Positions 1-9,397 of a stretch of DNA of 64,000 bases are shown here, piece after piece. Position numbers and translations under genes: made by a program. Each line of letters starts with the position of its first letter. Within the stretch, counting starts at the first letter, position 1. The stretch is taken from contig NZ_JAVIKH010000002.1 in assembly GCF_033962415.1 (NCBI RefSeq), positions 124,001-188,000 on the forward strand. The letters are read 5' to 3'. A model generated the notes under the pieces. That model saw only the letters and a list, made by a program, of their open reading frames with translations. It had not been told where the DNA came from and did no database searches. Source of the stretch: Candidatus Cetobacterium colombiensis. GTDB lineage: Bacteria; Fusobacteriota; Fusobacteriia; Fusobacteriales; Fusobacteriaceae.

Positions 1-266
1 AATTTTGTTACTGGTAAGTTATGGTAATCTTTATATAAACTTTTCAGATAATCTAAAACATCATCATTTACTTTTTTAAAAGTGTTTTTATCTATCCTTT
101 CTTTTTTTACAAGTCCTTTTTCTCCAGAATTTCGATATTGACTAACCCATCTTTTTAATGTTGCATAAGATATTTTTGTCTCTTTTTCTATGTCTCTTAA
201 TTTCTTTTCTTTATTAAAAAAAGGTTCAAGTATCTTGTATTTTCTATTCTTTTCCTCTATACTCAC
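1..266 (-). CDS. Transposase-like protein, N-terminal part (runs off the window)
   Basis: Reading the minus strand from a GTG at 266 gives 88 residues and no stop before the window edge. The visible part is a winged-helix/helix-turn-helix region (IEKETKISYATLKRWVSQY) followed by a basic stretch (GEKGLVKKERIDKN). This is the usual N-terminus of Mu/Tn552/IS481-type DDE transposases, whose catalytic core would lie outside the window. A GGGGG tract about 11 bases upstream may be the ribosome site. No terminal inverted repeat could be recognised between here and 355. It could also be a plain HTH regulator; the family assignment is moderate. Confidence 0.5.
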   Translation of the reverse strand, partial: MSIEEKNRKYKILEPFFNKEKKLRDIEKETKISYATLKRWVSQYRNSGEKGLVKKERIDKNTFKKVNDDVLDYLKSLYKDYHNLPVTK

Positions 267-354
267 AGATAATTTTACCCCCTTTTAAACTCTTTTGTTA
301 AATTATAACACAAATGATGCGTAAAAAAAAGGCTCATTTATTTTGATAATTTTC

Positions 355-383
355 TTGACTTTTTTTAAAATAAAATGTATTCT
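355..383 (+). promoter_or_regulatory. Promoter of the PTS gene
   Basis: TTGACT at 355-360 and TATTCT at 378-383 are separated by 17 bases, a near-consensus housekeeping promoter. Transcription would start about 35-40 bases before the PTS start codon. Confidence 0.6.
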
Positions 384-429
384 TTTAGTGAATTAACTAT
401 TTATATCAATCTTAATGGAGGAGTTTTTT

Positions 430-1905
430 ATGAAAATATTTGCTGAAGTTCAAAAAATCGGTAAAGCACTTATGACGCCGGTTGCAATTTTACCAGCAGC
501 TGGTATATTCCTTGCAGCTGGAAATAAGTTAGGAATCCCTTTAATGGAGCAAGCAGGAGGAGTAATATTCGGTAATTTACCACTTTTATTCGCTGTTGGT
601 GCTGCTATTGGTCTTGTTGGAGGAGATGGAATTGCTGCCCTTGCTGCAATTGTTGCGCTTTTAATTATGAATACTACTATGGGATCTCTTACTAATGCTG
701 CTGATGGTATCGCTGCTGGAAATCCTGCTTTCGCTGAAGTTTTAGGAATTCCTACTCTTCAAACTGGAGTTTTCGGAGGATTAATCGCTGGTATTATAGC
801 TGCTATTTGTTACAAAAAGTTCTATAAAACTGAGTTACCTGCATTCTTAGGTTTCTTTGCTGGAAAAAGATTAGTTCCTATTATGACAGCTGTTGCTGCT
901 TTCTTAGTTGGTTTAGCTATGCCTTATATTTGGCAACCAGTTCAAGCTGGACTTGCTCAATTATCTTACTTAGCTAATGAGACAAATACAAATATATCTA
1001 CATTACTATTCGGTATTACAGAAAGAGCTTTAATCCCATTCGGATTACACCATATCTTCTATGCTCCTTTCTGGTTCCAATTTGGAGAGTATACAAACAA
1101 TGCTGGACAAATTGTTAACGGAGACCAAGCTATATGGTTTGCAATGTTAAAAGATGGAGTTCATTCATTCTCATCAGCAACTTATTCTGGTGCTGGTAAA
1201 TTTATGACTGGTAAATTCCCATTCATGATGTTTGGATTACCTGCTGCTGCTCTTGCAATGTATCACGAAGCTAAATCAGAAAACAAGAAGATGGCTGCTG
1301 GAATTTTATTCTCTGCTGCTCTTACTTCTTTCTTAACAGGAATAACTGAACCATTAGAGTTCTCATTCTTATTCGTTGCTCCAGTTTTATACGGAATTCA
1401 CTGTGTTTTTGCTGGATTATCTTTCATGTTAATGAATATGTTTGGTGTTAGAATTGGTATGACATTCTCTGGAGGAGTTATTGACTATATCATGTTCGGT
1501 GTTTTACCTGGAACTGAAGGATTTGAAACTAACTGGCCTATGGTTATAATTGTTGGTTTAGGATTTGCTGTTCTATACTACTTCGGATTCAGATTCTTCA
1601 TTAGAAAGTTTAATCTAGCAACTCCTGGTAGAGAAGATGGTCCTGAGATTGATGATCAACCAAAAGCTCAAGGAAGCGAATTAGCTGCTCTTGTTCTTGC
1701 TGCTTTAGGTGGTAAAGAAAACTTAGTTTCTGTTGATGCTTGTATCACAAGATTAAGACTTGAAGTTAAAGACACTGCTTTAGTTAATGATGCAGAGCTT
1801 AAGAGATTAGGAGCTTCTGGAGTTTTAAAAGTAGGACAAAATGGAGTTCAAGCTATATTTGGTGCTAAAGCACAATTTATTGCTAACGACATTAAAGGAT
1901 TATAA
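430..1905 (+). CDS. ptsG: PTS glucose-type transporter, EIICB
   Basis: Membrane permease that imports and phosphorylates glucose or a related hexose using phosphate from HPr and EIIA. The 491-residue product has the EIIC channel domain (about residues 1-390, many membrane segments, with the [12 protein letters not shown] signature) followed by an EIIB domain carrying the phospho-cysteine in [11 protein letters not shown]. There is no C-terminal EIIA, so EIIA must be supplied elsewhere. The start is placed at ATG 430 because an ATG at 415 lies inside the ribosome site (GGAGGAG, 417-423), 6 bases upstream of 430. It resembles PtsG more than NagE, but the sugar is not proven. It is monocistronic, ending at a strong hairpin. 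Confidence 0.88.
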   Translation: MKIFAEVQKIGKALMTPVAILPAAGIFLAAGNKLGIPLMEQAGGVIFGNLPLLFAVGAAIGLVGGDGIAALAAIVALLIMNTTMGSLTNAADGIAAGNPAFAEVLGIPTLQTGVFGGLIAGIIAAICYKKFYKTELPAFLGFFAGKRLVPIMTAVAAFLVGLAMPYIWQPVQAGLAQLSYLANETNTNISTLLFGITERALIPFGLHHIFYAPFWFQFGEYTNNAGQIVNGDQAIWFAMLKDGVHSFSSATYSGAGKFMTGKFPFMMFGLPAAALAMYHEAKSENKKMAAGILFSAALTSFLTGITEPLEFSFLFVAPVLYGIHCVFAGLSFMLMNMFGVRIGMTFSGGVIDYIMFGVLPGTEGFETNWPMVIIVGLGFAVLYYFGFRFFIRKFNLATPGREDGPEIDDQPKAQGSELAALVLAALGGKENLVSVDACITRLRLEVKDTALVNDAELKRLGASGVLKVGQNGVQAIFGAKAQFIANDIKGL

Positions 1906-1920
1906 TATATTCTTAAATTA

Positions 1921-1951
1921 ATAAGTGAGGAGTTTAAAACTCCTCACTTAT
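1921..1951. terminator. Bidirectional terminator between ptsG and the methyltransferase gene
   Basis: A perfect 15-bp inverted repeat with a one-base centre (ATAAGTGAGGAGTTT and its complement) is followed by T-rich sequence on the plus strand. The last codons and stop of the convergent methyltransferase gene (stop at 1934-1936) lie inside the stem. Confidence 0.8.
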
Positions 1952-3475
1952 ATTTTTTATATCCATTATTTTATTAAAATAATTATCAATCTCTATTTGA
2001 ATATCTTCTTTGTAATTTCCAATTTGACATTTTACTAAATCTGCAATATAATTAATCTCTTCAATATTATCAGGATAATAAAGAGGACATTCTTTTAACG
2101 GTGTAGAATAAAACTCTAAGTTTTTTCCTTTTTTCTTTCCAATATAATTAAACCAATAATAGAAAACTTTAGAATTTAGATAACCTAAAATATAAAATAA
2201 ATTTATATTTTCCTTTTTAGCAGTTAAATAATAAATATCTGCACTTCCATAAAACTCTTTTTCAGTATAAGCAAAATTATTTGTTTTACATCTTTGTCTA
2301 ACTACAATTTTAGGTTTTATAAAAATCTCTTCATCTCTAGCCCATTGCAACTCCCACCAATTTATCCTATTATTTACAACTTCCCTCCTTAAAGAAAGTT
2401 TAGTTTTATAATCCAATAAATACTCAGTCACTATTGAATCTAATTTTGTTTTACTGTTTAAATACATTATCCAAAAAGGTGGATTTTTAGTTACCTCATA
2501 TTTCCCTATATCTCTATTTTTATAGAAAGGTTTTAAATAATTTTTAAATTCCTCTTTAAACTCCTTAAATACATAAACTTTATCTGCTCCACTAACAATA
2601 CCTTGATTTACATTTACTAATGTTCCTAAAATAGTATTACTTTTTTCTCTTATTTTCTTTATATTATTTTTACAAAATGGTGGTATTAAAGCTATTTTAT
2701 TATGTTCCTCAGTAAAAAAACTTTCTTGTTCCATAATATATTCAAATCCATCATCGTTTATAGCAATTAAAGAATTAGATTTATTTTTTTGCCAATAAAA
2801 AATTATATTATGCTGACCAATAGCATCTTTGAAAATAGAATGACTGTAATTTTCTATTCTAAAAAACTCACCTTCTAATTTCATTTTTTCTCTCAACCCT
2901 TCAGCACTATCAGCTTTTAGCCAATAATTTGTTGTTAAATAAACTAAAACTCCATTACTTTTTAATATATCTATTCCTTTTTCAATAAAAAAATAAAAAT
3001 AATCCATCTTTGGTTTATAATATTTTTTTCCAAAATTAGTTTCTTTTATAGTGTGAAAAACCTCTTTATGATTCTTCTCTCCTAAATAAGGAGGGTTACC
3101 TATCACTATATCAAATTTTTCATCAATATTTTCATATAATGAGTCACAATTTTTTAAATTTAATTTTCCTAAAATTTTATATTTAAAGAAAAGAGCCTCA
3201 GCTCTTTTCTCTAATAGTTCCAATGCTTTCGAATCTACATCAAAACCTGTTATCCACTTTTCACTGTAAACGTACTCTCCTAAAATATCTTTTGTTGCTT
3301 TTAATAACTCCTCTAACATAGCTAACAAAAGATTTCCTGAACCACATGATATATCTATTATTTTTATATTTAATATATTTTCCTTAGGATTATTTTCTAG
3401 ATATTTTTTTAAAGCTATCTGTACCATGCTAATTGCATATTCTTCTGGTGTGTATATTTTATAATTGTATTCCAC
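1934..3475 (-). CDS. Orphan class I DNA methyltransferase (Eco57I/TaqI-like, N6-adenine type)
   Basis: Predicted SAM-dependent N6-adenine DNA methyltransferase. Motif I (DISCGSGN, residues 41-48) binds SAM, and the catalytic NPPY motif is at about 126-129. The C-terminal half (about 280-500) looks like the TaqI-type target-recognition domain. No restriction endonuclease or specificity subunit is adjacent. The GTG start at 3475 directly abuts the scpA TAA, and the AGGAGGG ribosome site lies within the final codons of scpA, so translation should be coupled. This is the last gene of the polA-whiA-ribF-scpA run. The NPPY assignment is firm; the target sequence and role (epigenetic regulation or remnant of an R-M system) are unknown. 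Confidence 0.85.
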   Translation of the reverse strand: MEYNYKIYTPEEYAISMVQIALKKYLENNPKENILNIKIIDISCGSGNLLLAMLEELLKATKDILGEYVYSEKWITGFDVDSKALELLEKRAEALFFKYKILGKLNLKNCDSLYENIDEKFDIVIGNPPYLGEKNHKEVFHTIKETNFGKKYYKPKMDYFYFFIEKGIDILKSNGVLVYLTTNYWLKADSAEGLREKMKLEGEFFRIENYSHSIFKDAIGQHNIIFYWQKNKSNSLIAINDDGFEYIMEQESFFTEEHNKIALIPPFCKNNIKKIREKSNTILGTLVNVNQGIVSGADKVYVFKEFKEEFKNYLKPFYKNRDIGKYEVTKNPPFWIMYLNSKTKLDSIVTEYLLDYKTKLSLRREVVNNRINWWELQWARDEEIFIKPKIVVRQRCKTNNFAYTEKEFYGSADIYYLTAKKENINLFYILGYLNSKVFYYWFNYIGKKKGKNLEFYSTPLKECPLYYPDNIEEINYIADLVKCQIGNYKEDIQIEIDNYFNKIMDIKNISEEF

Positions 3476-4156
3476 TTAATCCCTCCTAAAAAGCTTTAAG
3501 TTACCTTCTCCCTCTATCAATATAATTCCATCTCTATATAAATCTAAAATTGCTAAAAATATATAAACTAAATGTGTTCTATTTTCTGCTCTTCTAAAAA
3601 GATCTACAACCTCTTTTTCAGAAGAGTATAGAATTACTTTTATTCTATCCATTTCCTCTTTTAAAGAATATCTTTTTTCAATTTCAATTTCTAAAACTTC
3701 CTCATTTTTAGGTAAATATTTAACATAACTATTAAACATATCTTGAAGCTTTAATGTTGTTAAATCAAATTCTTTAGGTACATTTTTCGTTATTTTTCGC
3801 CCTTCTTTTCTTGTATATGAAATATTATGTTCACACTCTATCTGAGATATAACACTAGCTACTTCCTTGAAAACTTTATAATCTTCTAGTCTTCTTTTTA
3901 AATCTTTTTCTTTTTCCTCTTCTTTTTCTACACTTAAAATAGACATTGCTTTTATTTCAAGAAGTTCTGAGGCTATCTCTAAGAATTCTACTTTTACGCT
4001 TAAATTGTCACTTTTTGCTTTTTCTATAAATTGAAGATATTCATCTATAATCTGAGATATTTTTATTTCAGATATTTTCATTTTTTTCTTCTCTATTAGA
4101 TGTAGCAATAGATCCAAAGGACCTTCAAAGTTATCTATCTTTAATACTATATCCAT
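3476..4156 (-). CDS. scpA: Segregation and condensation protein A
   Basis: Kleisin subunit of the SMC-ScpAB condensin that organises and segregates the chromosome. The 226-residue protein begins with the typical FEGPLDLLLHLIEKKKM segment, has a helical, acidic middle, and ends in a winged-helix region (about 160-226) expected to bind the SMC head. It overlaps the end of ribF by 26 bases, so its start at 4156 lies within ribF and is probably translationally coupled. Its last codons (encoding RRD) double as the ribosome binding site of the downstream methyltransferase. scpB is not in the window. Confidence 0.92.
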   Translation of the reverse strand: MDIVLKIDNFEGPLDLLLHLIEKKKMKISEIKISQIIDEYLQFIEKAKSDNLSVKVEFLEIASELLEIKAMSILSVEKEEEKEKDLKRRLEDYKVFKEVASVISQIECEHNISYTRKEGRKITKNVPKEFDLTTLKLQDMFNSYVKYLPKNEEVLEIEIEKRYSLKEEMDRIKVILYSSEKEVVDLFRRAENRTHLVYIFLAILDLYRDGIILIEGEGNLKLFRRD

Positions 4157-5090
4157 CTTCTATTACCTTAACCTTCTCTCTCCAATTTAGAACATCTTTT
4201 GTAATTGTTTCTTTTAATTCATCCATAGAATTAAATTTCTTTTCCTCTCTTAAAAATTCAATTAAAGAAACATATATTCTTTTTCCATAAATATCTCTAT
4301 TAAAATCTAAAATATGTACTTCTATACTTCTTTCATCAGGCTTTAATGTTGGATTTTTCCCAATATTTATAACTGCATTCCAACACTCGTTTTCTCCTTC
4401 CACTCTAACTTTTCCACCATATATTCCAAACGGTGGGTATATTTTATTTAATATTTTTAAGTTCGCTGTTGGAAATCCCATAACTCTTCCTAATTTTCTT
4501 CCGTGTACAACTTCACCTATAATTAAAAACGGTTGTCCTAAACATCTATTTGCTATATCTAATTTTCCCGTTGCTAACATTTGTCTTATAAAAGTTGAAC
4601 TTATAATTTGTTCTTCAATTTTTATTGGTTCTATTATATTTATATTAATCTCACATTTTTTACCCAGTTTTTTCAAATTTTCTACAGTTCCTTTACCACC
4701 TTTTCCAAAAGAAAAATTAAATCCAACATAAACCTCTTTTGTATTCAATATTTTTTTCAATACTTTCTCTACAAATTCTTCTGGAATCATATTTGAAAAA
4801 TCTTTTGTAAATGGTTGAAGAATTAGATAGTCAACTCCTAAAGATTTTATTATATGAATTTTTTCGTCCAAAGAACTAATTAATTTTGGAGCTTTCACTG
4901 TATTTGTTATTTCCATAGGGTGATTCAAAAAAGTAAACACTACTGCTTTCCCACCAGTTTTTTTTGCTTTTTCTACAGCTTGAGAAATTAACTCTCTATG
5001 ACCCATATGAATTCCATCAAAAGCACCAATGGCAACATAAGTATTTTCAAACTTTTCTTTAGTAAGTAAAATATCCTCTATTATTTTCAT
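4131..5090 (-). CDS. ribF: Bifunctional riboflavin kinase / FAD synthetase
   Basis: Converts riboflavin to FMN and FMN to FAD. The N-terminal FAD synthetase nucleotidyltransferase domain shows GAFDGIHMGH near residue 22 (the HxGH-like site). The C-terminal flavokinase domain (about 180-305) shows GRKLGRVMGFPTANL. The length, 319 residues, is normal. The ATG at 5090 is preceded by GGGGAG and follows whiA by 10 bases; the 3' end overlaps scpA. The RibF-ScpA pairing is simple operon packing rather than an evident functional link. Confidence 0.93.
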   Translation of the reverse strand: MKIIEDILLTKEKFENTYVAIGAFDGIHMGHRELISQAVEKAKKTGGKAVVFTFLNHPMEITNTVKAPKLISSLDEKIHIIKSLGVDYLILQPFTKDFSNMIPEEFVEKVLKKILNTKEVYVGFNFSFGKGGKGTVENLKKLGKKCEININIIEPIKIEEQIISSTFIRQMLATGKLDIANRCLGQPFLIIGEVVHGRKLGRVMGFPTANLKILNKIYPPFGIYGGKVRVEGENECWNAVINIGKNPTLKPDERSIEVHILDFNRDIYGKRIYVSLIEFLREEKKFNSMDELKETITKDVLNWREKVKVIEDGYSIKDR

Positions 5091-5100
5091 TGTACTCCCC

Positions 5101-6003
5101 TTACGATTCTCTTTCTTTTTCTAAAAGTTCATTATGTATCTCTTCTAATCTTCTGAATCTATTTCTAATTCCTGATTTTGATATTCCTATTATTTCTGCC
5201 AATTCTTGTAATGATGCTTCTTGATTCTCCAATCTTAAAAATGCTATTTCTTCTAAAACTGGACTTAATTCATTTAATCCAATTTTATATCCTATATAAT
5301 TAATCATTTTTATCTGTTTTCTTGCTGTATCTAAGGTTTTAGTTTCATTTGCAACTTCCCAATTCATCTCTCTTATAGTTTTATTTTTCAAGTCCTTTAT
5401 CATTGTAGTTTCTTCATAGTTATAAAACTCTTTCATAGAACCTATTAAAACTATTATATCCATTATATCCTCTGCATTTCTCATATAAACTAAAGGTTTA
5501 TTTCTTTTTACTGTTTTATAGACTCTCTTTTCCATTCTCAATAAAAGGTCATATAATTCATTAGCTAGCTCATCACTATCCACAAAAAAATCTAAAGCAT
5601 ACTCTTTTTCAGGAGATTTTATATAGCCACATCCTAAAAACATTCCTCTTATAAAACCTTTTTGAATATTTTCATTAATTTCATCTCCCACAGATGTATA
5701 AAGATTTAACATATCTATAAATTTTTTCACTCCAGGTTGAGATGGTATTGTTATTACATAGGTATTATGTTCTCCAAACTTTTTACTTTTTGTAAACTTT
5801 ATAAATATCTTTAACTGCGTCAAATCTTTTAACATTGAATATATTCTTTCTGCTATCTCTTTATTTTCTAACTTTAATTCGATACTATTTTCATTAATAG
5901 CATGTTTTAATAATAGTATCGCTCTTATTTCGGCATATTTTTCATCCACGGTTAATTCGCCCCGATGAAGTATCTCATTTTTAACTTTATAAGTATACGA
6001 CAC
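5101..6003 (-). CDS. whiA: DNA-binding protein WhiA
   Basis: Homologue of WhiA, a two-domain DNA-binding protein with an N-terminal degenerate LAGLIDADG-like fold (about residues 20-200) and a C-terminal helix-turn-helix (about 225-295, including LQELAEIIGISKSGIRNR). In Gram-positives it affects cell division and chromosome segregation, and in actinomycetes sporulation; its role here is unknown. The start is GTG at 6003 with GGAGGAAG upstream. It sits 9 bases after polA and 10 bases before ribF, so it belongs to the polA transcript. Confidence 0.9.
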   Translation of the reverse strand: MSYTYKVKNEILHRGELTVDEKYAEIRAILLLKHAINENSIELKLENKEIAERIYSMLKDLTQLKIFIKFTKSKKFGEHNTYVITIPSQPGVKKFIDMLNLYTSVGDEINENIQKGFIRGMFLGCGYIKSPEKEYALDFFVDSDELANELYDLLLRMEKRVYKTVKRNKPLVYMRNAEDIMDIIVLIGSMKEFYNYEETTMIKDLKNKTIREMNWEVANETKTLDTARKQIKMINYIGYKIGLNELSPVLEEIAFLRLENQEASLQELAEIIGISKSGIRNRFRRLEEIHNELLEKERES

Positions 6004-6012
6004 AACTTCCTC

Positions 6013-8697
6013 CTACTTTGTTTCAGCCCAACTGTTTCCTATTGAGCTATTTACTTCTAATTTTACTTTAGAAAACTTAATGCTTTCTCTCATTATTTTT
6101 TCTATTTCTTCCTTATATTTTAATACTTTATCTTTTTCTACTTCAAATATCAATTCGTCATGAACTTGAAGTAACATATATATATCATTTTTATCTTTTA
6201 AAAAATTATATAAATTTATCATAACTTTTTTTAGAACCTCTGCTGCAGTTCCCTGAATAACTGTATTTACTGCCATTCTTTCAGCTTGGCTTTTAATCAC
6301 TCTATTTTTAGAATTAATACCTTCTATTATTCTTTTTCTTTTAAAATAAGTTTCTACGTAACCATGCTCTTCTGCATACATTATAATCTCTTTTTCTAAA
6401 TGTTTTACAGAAGGATATTGTTCAAAATATCTCGTTATATATTCTGAAGCTTCTTTTGGAGAAATTTTTAATTCTTGAGATAATCCAAAAGCTGTTTTTC
6501 CATATATTATACTAAAATTTACAGTTTTTGCTGCATCTCTTTGCTCTCTAGTCACTGTTTCGTCTTCTCTTAAATCAAATATTTTTCTTGCTGTTAAGCT
6601 ATGTAAATCTTGATTTTCTGAATATGCTTCTATTAAATTTTCATCTTGAGATATCTCTGCTAAAACCCTTAATTCTATTTGAGAATAATCTATTCCCAAA
6701 AGAACTGATCCTTCTTTTGCTATAAATCCAGCTCTAATTTTCATTCCATCCTCTGTTCTAACTGGTATATTTTGTAAGTTTGGATCAGATGATGACAATC
6801 TTCCTGTTGCTGTTCCTGTTTGGTTAAAAGTTGTATGAAGTCTATTATTTTGGTCTACCATTTTCGGAAGAGGATCTACATATGTTGATTTTAATTTAGA
6901 TAGTTTTCTAAATTCTAAAATATATTTAGCTATTTCATATCCTTGTTCTGCTAATTTTTCTAAAACTTCTCCATCAGTAGAAAATCCTGTTTTAGTCTTT
7001 TTTATAGGTGGAATATTTAAATTAATAAATAAAACTTCTCCCAATTGTTTTGGAGAGTTAATATTAAATTCTCCTTGTGCATCCTCATATATTTTTTTCG
7101 TCAATTGCTCTAATTTCTCTTCTAATTCTAAACTATATTTTGAAAAATATTCTGGTGATATTTTGATTCCTTCTATTTCCATATCAGCTAAAACTCTAAT
7201 TAAAGGCATCTCTGTTTCTTTTAAAACTTCATATAAGTTATTAACTTCTAACTCTTTCATAAGCTCTGGATATGCTACTAGTATACCTCTAGATCTTTTA
7301 ACAAGAAATTTTCCGTACTCTTCTAAAGAAACTTCATGTATTTTAGTTTTTCCAAAAACTTCACTATATTTTTCTATTTCTTCATCTAATACATTTTTTA
7401 ACATTACTTCAACTTCTTCTCTAGTTTGAGATGTTAATAAATGATATGCTAGCATAGAATCGAATTCCATATTTTTTATAGAGTATCCTTTTCTTAAAAA
7501 ATTTTTAAATCCATATGATATAAATTTAGCATTTGAGTTTAAAATTTCTTGGAAATATTTTTTATCTTCATCATTATCTAAAGGTATATAATAATCCTTA
7601 TTTTTTAAAGAAACTGCTACTCCTTTTTCTCCTAGAAAAATTGATATTACATCACTAGAATTCAACTTTTCTTTTATTTTTGTTCCATTTAATACATCAA
7701 ACCCTTTTTCTTCTAAAACTTCAGGAGTACCTTGAAAACTAAATAGTCCAAGTTGCATTCCATTATTAGGTTGACTTATTGTTTGAACTAATTGAGGATC
7801 TACTTTTTCTTGTTCTTCATTTTCAAGTCCCATTTTCTTAATTAAAGATTTAAACTCCAATGTTTTAAAAAGATTTAATAATTTTTTATTATCTTTTTTA
7901 TATTCTAGCTCATTTTCTTTTAAATCTAAGTGCATTATCTCTATTGTTGCCAAGTCACGACTTATAAAAGCTAACTCTTTATCCTCTATTAAGTTATTTA
8001 CTAATGATTTCCCTATCCCTGGAAGTTCTGTTAAAGAGTCTATATTTTCATATATTCCCTCTAAGTTTTCATATTTTTGAAGCATTGGAATAGCTTTTTT
8101 AGAACCTATTTTTCTAACTCCAGGAATTCCATCACTACTATCTCCAATTAAACCAAATAAATCGGGAATCATATTAGGTTTTACTCCCAATTGTTCTATT
8201 ACATCTTCTTCTGTTGATAGAATTTTTAATCCTCCACCATCACCTTTCCCTAAAAGTGCAATATTTACATGTCCATCTAATATTTGAGATAAATCTTTAT
8301 CTCCTGTTATTATGTATGAGTTGATGTCTTTAGCTCCTAACTCTTTAGCTAAACTTCCTAATACATCATCCGCTTCGTATCCATCTATTTTAAACTTTTT
8401 AATTCCAAAACAATCTAAAAGTTCTTCTATTCTTGGTATTTGAGCCACTAAATCTTCTGGTGCAGATTCTCTTTGAGCTTTATATTCTTTATACATTTCA
8501 GTTCTTTTTAACGTTGATCTTTTTACATCAAAAGCTGCTCCTATATAATCTGGCTCTAGTTGATTTATTATACTTAAAAGAGTGTTTACAAATCCATAAA
8601 CCGCTCCTGTTGGTTCATTTTTAGTTCTAAAATTTAGGTTTCCATAAAAGGCTCTATACATTATAGCACTTACATCTAATAAAACTGCTTTTTTCAT
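6013..8697 (-). CDS. polA: DNA polymerase I
   Basis: Fills gaps and removes RNA primers in lagging-strand synthesis and repair. Domains in order are a 5'-3' exonuclease/FEN (about 1-290), a degenerate 3'-5' exonuclease-like region (about 310-500) and a family A polymerase (about 520-894). The polymerase has DYSQIELRVLAEIS (motif A), YGKTAFGLS-type motif B and LQVHDELIFEV (motif C). The middle region lacks the usual DxE metal ligands (the strand reads VISIFLGEKG), so proofreading is probably absent, as in many Gram-positive Pol I enzymes. It is the first gene of the minus-strand operon; its ATG is preceded by GGGGAA. Confidence 0.95.
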   Translation of the reverse strand: MKKAVLLDVSAIMYRAFYGNLNFRTKNEPTGAVYGFVNTLLSIINQLEPDYIGAAFDVKRSTLKRTEMYKEYKAQRESAPEDLVAQIPRIEELLDCFGIKKFKIDGYEADDVLGSLAKELGAKDINSYIITGDKDLSQILDGHVNIALLGKGDGGGLKILSTEEDVIEQLGVKPNMIPDLFGLIGDSSDGIPGVRKIGSKKAIPMLQKYENLEGIYENIDSLTELPGIGKSLVNNLIEDKELAFISRDLATIEIMHLDLKENELEYKKDNKKLLNLFKTLEFKSLIKKMGLENEEQEKVDPQLVQTISQPNNGMQLGLFSFQGTPEVLEEKGFDVLNGTKIKEKLNSSDVISIFLGEKGVAVSLKNKDYYIPLDNDEDKKYFQEILNSNAKFISYGFKNFLRKGYSIKNMEFDSMLAYHLLTSQTREEVEVMLKNVLDEEIEKYSEVFGKTKIHEVSLEEYGKFLVKRSRGILVAYPELMKELEVNNLYEVLKETEMPLIRVLADMEIEGIKISPEYFSKYSLELEEKLEQLTKKIYEDAQGEFNINSPKQLGEVLFINLNIPPIKKTKTGFSTDGEVLEKLAEQGYEIAKYILEFRKLSKLKSTYVDPLPKMVDQNNRLHTTFNQTGTATGRLSSSDPNLQNIPVRTEDGMKIRAGFIAKEGSVLLGIDYSQIELRVLAEISQDENLIEAYSENQDLHSLTARKIFDLREDETVTREQRDAAKTVNFSIIYGKTAFGLSQELKISPKEASEYITRYFEQYPSVKHLEKEIIMYAEEHGYVETYFKRKRIIEGINSKNRVIKSQAERMAVNTVIQGTAAEVLKKVMINLYNFLKDKNDIYMLLQVHDELIFEVEKDKVLKYKEEIEKIMRESIKFSKVKLEVNSSIGNSWAETK

Positions 8698-8735
8698 TCT
8701 ATTCCCCTTTCTAAATTATTTTCATTTTTCATATC

Positions 8736-8764
8736 ATTATACCATATTCAACACCTTTGTTAAA
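8736..8764 (-). promoter_or_regulatory. Promoter of the polA operon
   Basis: On the minus strand TATAAT (8736-8741) is preceded by TGG (extended -10), and a weak -35 (TTTAAC, 8759-8764) lies 17 bases further upstream. It is divergent from the ssb promoter. Confidence 0.55.
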
Positions 8765-8803
8765 AAAATTATTTATAAATAAATATTATTTTTCTCATTT
8801 TTC

Positions 8804-8812
8804 TGTTATAAT
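8804..8812 (+). promoter_or_regulatory. Extended -10 promoter of ssb
   Basis: TGT precedes a perfect TATAAT (8807-8812), about 34 bases before the ssb ATG. No good -35 box is visible at 17 bases, which fits an extended -10 promoter. Confidence 0.55.
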
Positions 8813-8845
8813 TTATGTGTATAAACTTAAATGTAGGAGGTATTT

Positions 8846-9271
8846 ATGAATCTAGTTGTATTAATTGGACGTTTAACTAGAGATCCTGAACTTAAATTTG
8901 GTCAAAGTGGTAAAGCATACTCAAGATTTAGTTTAGCTGTTGACAGACCTTTTTCAAAAGGAGAAGCTGACTTTATTAACTGTGTGGCTTTTGGAAAAAC
9001 AGCTGAGCTTATTGGTGAGTACCTAAGAAAGGGAAGAAAAGTTGCTGTTAACGGTAGACTTCAAATGAATAGATATGAGGTTAATGGAGAAAAAAGAACA
9101 ACTTATGATGTACTTGTTGAGAGTATGGAATTTGTTGAGGGAAGAGGAGAATCTTCAGCTCCTTCTGATTTTGCTCCAACACCATCTTACTCAGCACCTA
9201 AAGCTGCTGAAAAGCCATCAAATGATGACTTTGGTGGAACATCTTTTGATGAAGATGAGTTCCCATTCTAA
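8846..9271 (+). CDS. ssb: Single-stranded DNA-binding protein
   Basis: Coats single-stranded DNA in replication, repair and recombination. The 141-residue protein has an OB-fold (about 1-105, starting MNLVVLIGRLTRDPEL). A low-complexity Ser/Pro/Ala linker follows, then the acidic tip DEDEFPF, which recruits partner enzymes. GGAGG lies 7 bases before the ATG. No terminator is seen immediately after the gene; the next one downstream is that of the TPP riboswitch. Confidence 0.95.
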   Translation: MNLVVLIGRLTRDPELKFGQSGKAYSRFSLAVDRPFSKGEADFINCVAFGKTAELIGEYLRKGRKVAVNGRLQMNRYEVNGEKRTTYDVLVESMEFVEGRGESSAPSDFAPTPSYSAPKAAEKPSNDDFGGTSFDEDEFPF

Positions 9272-9274
9272 TAA
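9246..9274 (+). promoter_or_regulatory. Candidate promoter inside the 3' end of ssb for the thiamin operon
   Basis: TTGATG (9246-9251) and TAATAA (9269-9274) are 17 bases apart, placing a start about 9281, just ahead of the aptamer. The -35 lies in the codons for the acidic SSB tail. Read-through from ssb is the alternative. Confidence 0.35.
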
Positions 9275-9287
9275 TTAAATAATACTA

Positions 9288-9364
9288 AACTACTAGGGGT
9301 GCCTTTTGGCTGAGATTTTACCCTTAGAACCTGATCTAGTTAATACTAGCGTAGGGAAGTAGTT
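9288..9364 (+). promoter_or_regulatory. TPP riboswitch aptamer (THI element)
   Basis: The conserved blocks are present in order: GGGGTGCC, GCTGAGA, ACCCTTAGAACCTGATC and GCGTAGGGAAG. The P1 stem is formed by AACTACT (9288-9294) and AGTAGTT (9358-9364). It binds thiamin pyrophosphate and should shut off the downstream tenA-transporter operon when TPP is abundant. Confidence 0.95.
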
Positions 9365-9397
9365 ATCTATCACTTTTATTTTTTAATTGTGCATATT

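Noticed and set aside
415-429. Upstream ATG that would add five residues to the PTS protein
   Set aside because: It is part of the ribosome binding site (ATGGAGGAG) of the ATG at 430, so it cannot be used efficiently.
1934-3475. Methyltransferase as part of a restriction-modification or BREX island
   Set aside because: Neighbours are housekeeping genes; no nuclease, specificity subunit or BREX/DISARM gene is visible.
7163-7429. Open frame on the plus strand inside polA
   Set aside because: Shadow of the polA coding sequence in the antisense frame, with no ribosome site or family resemblance.
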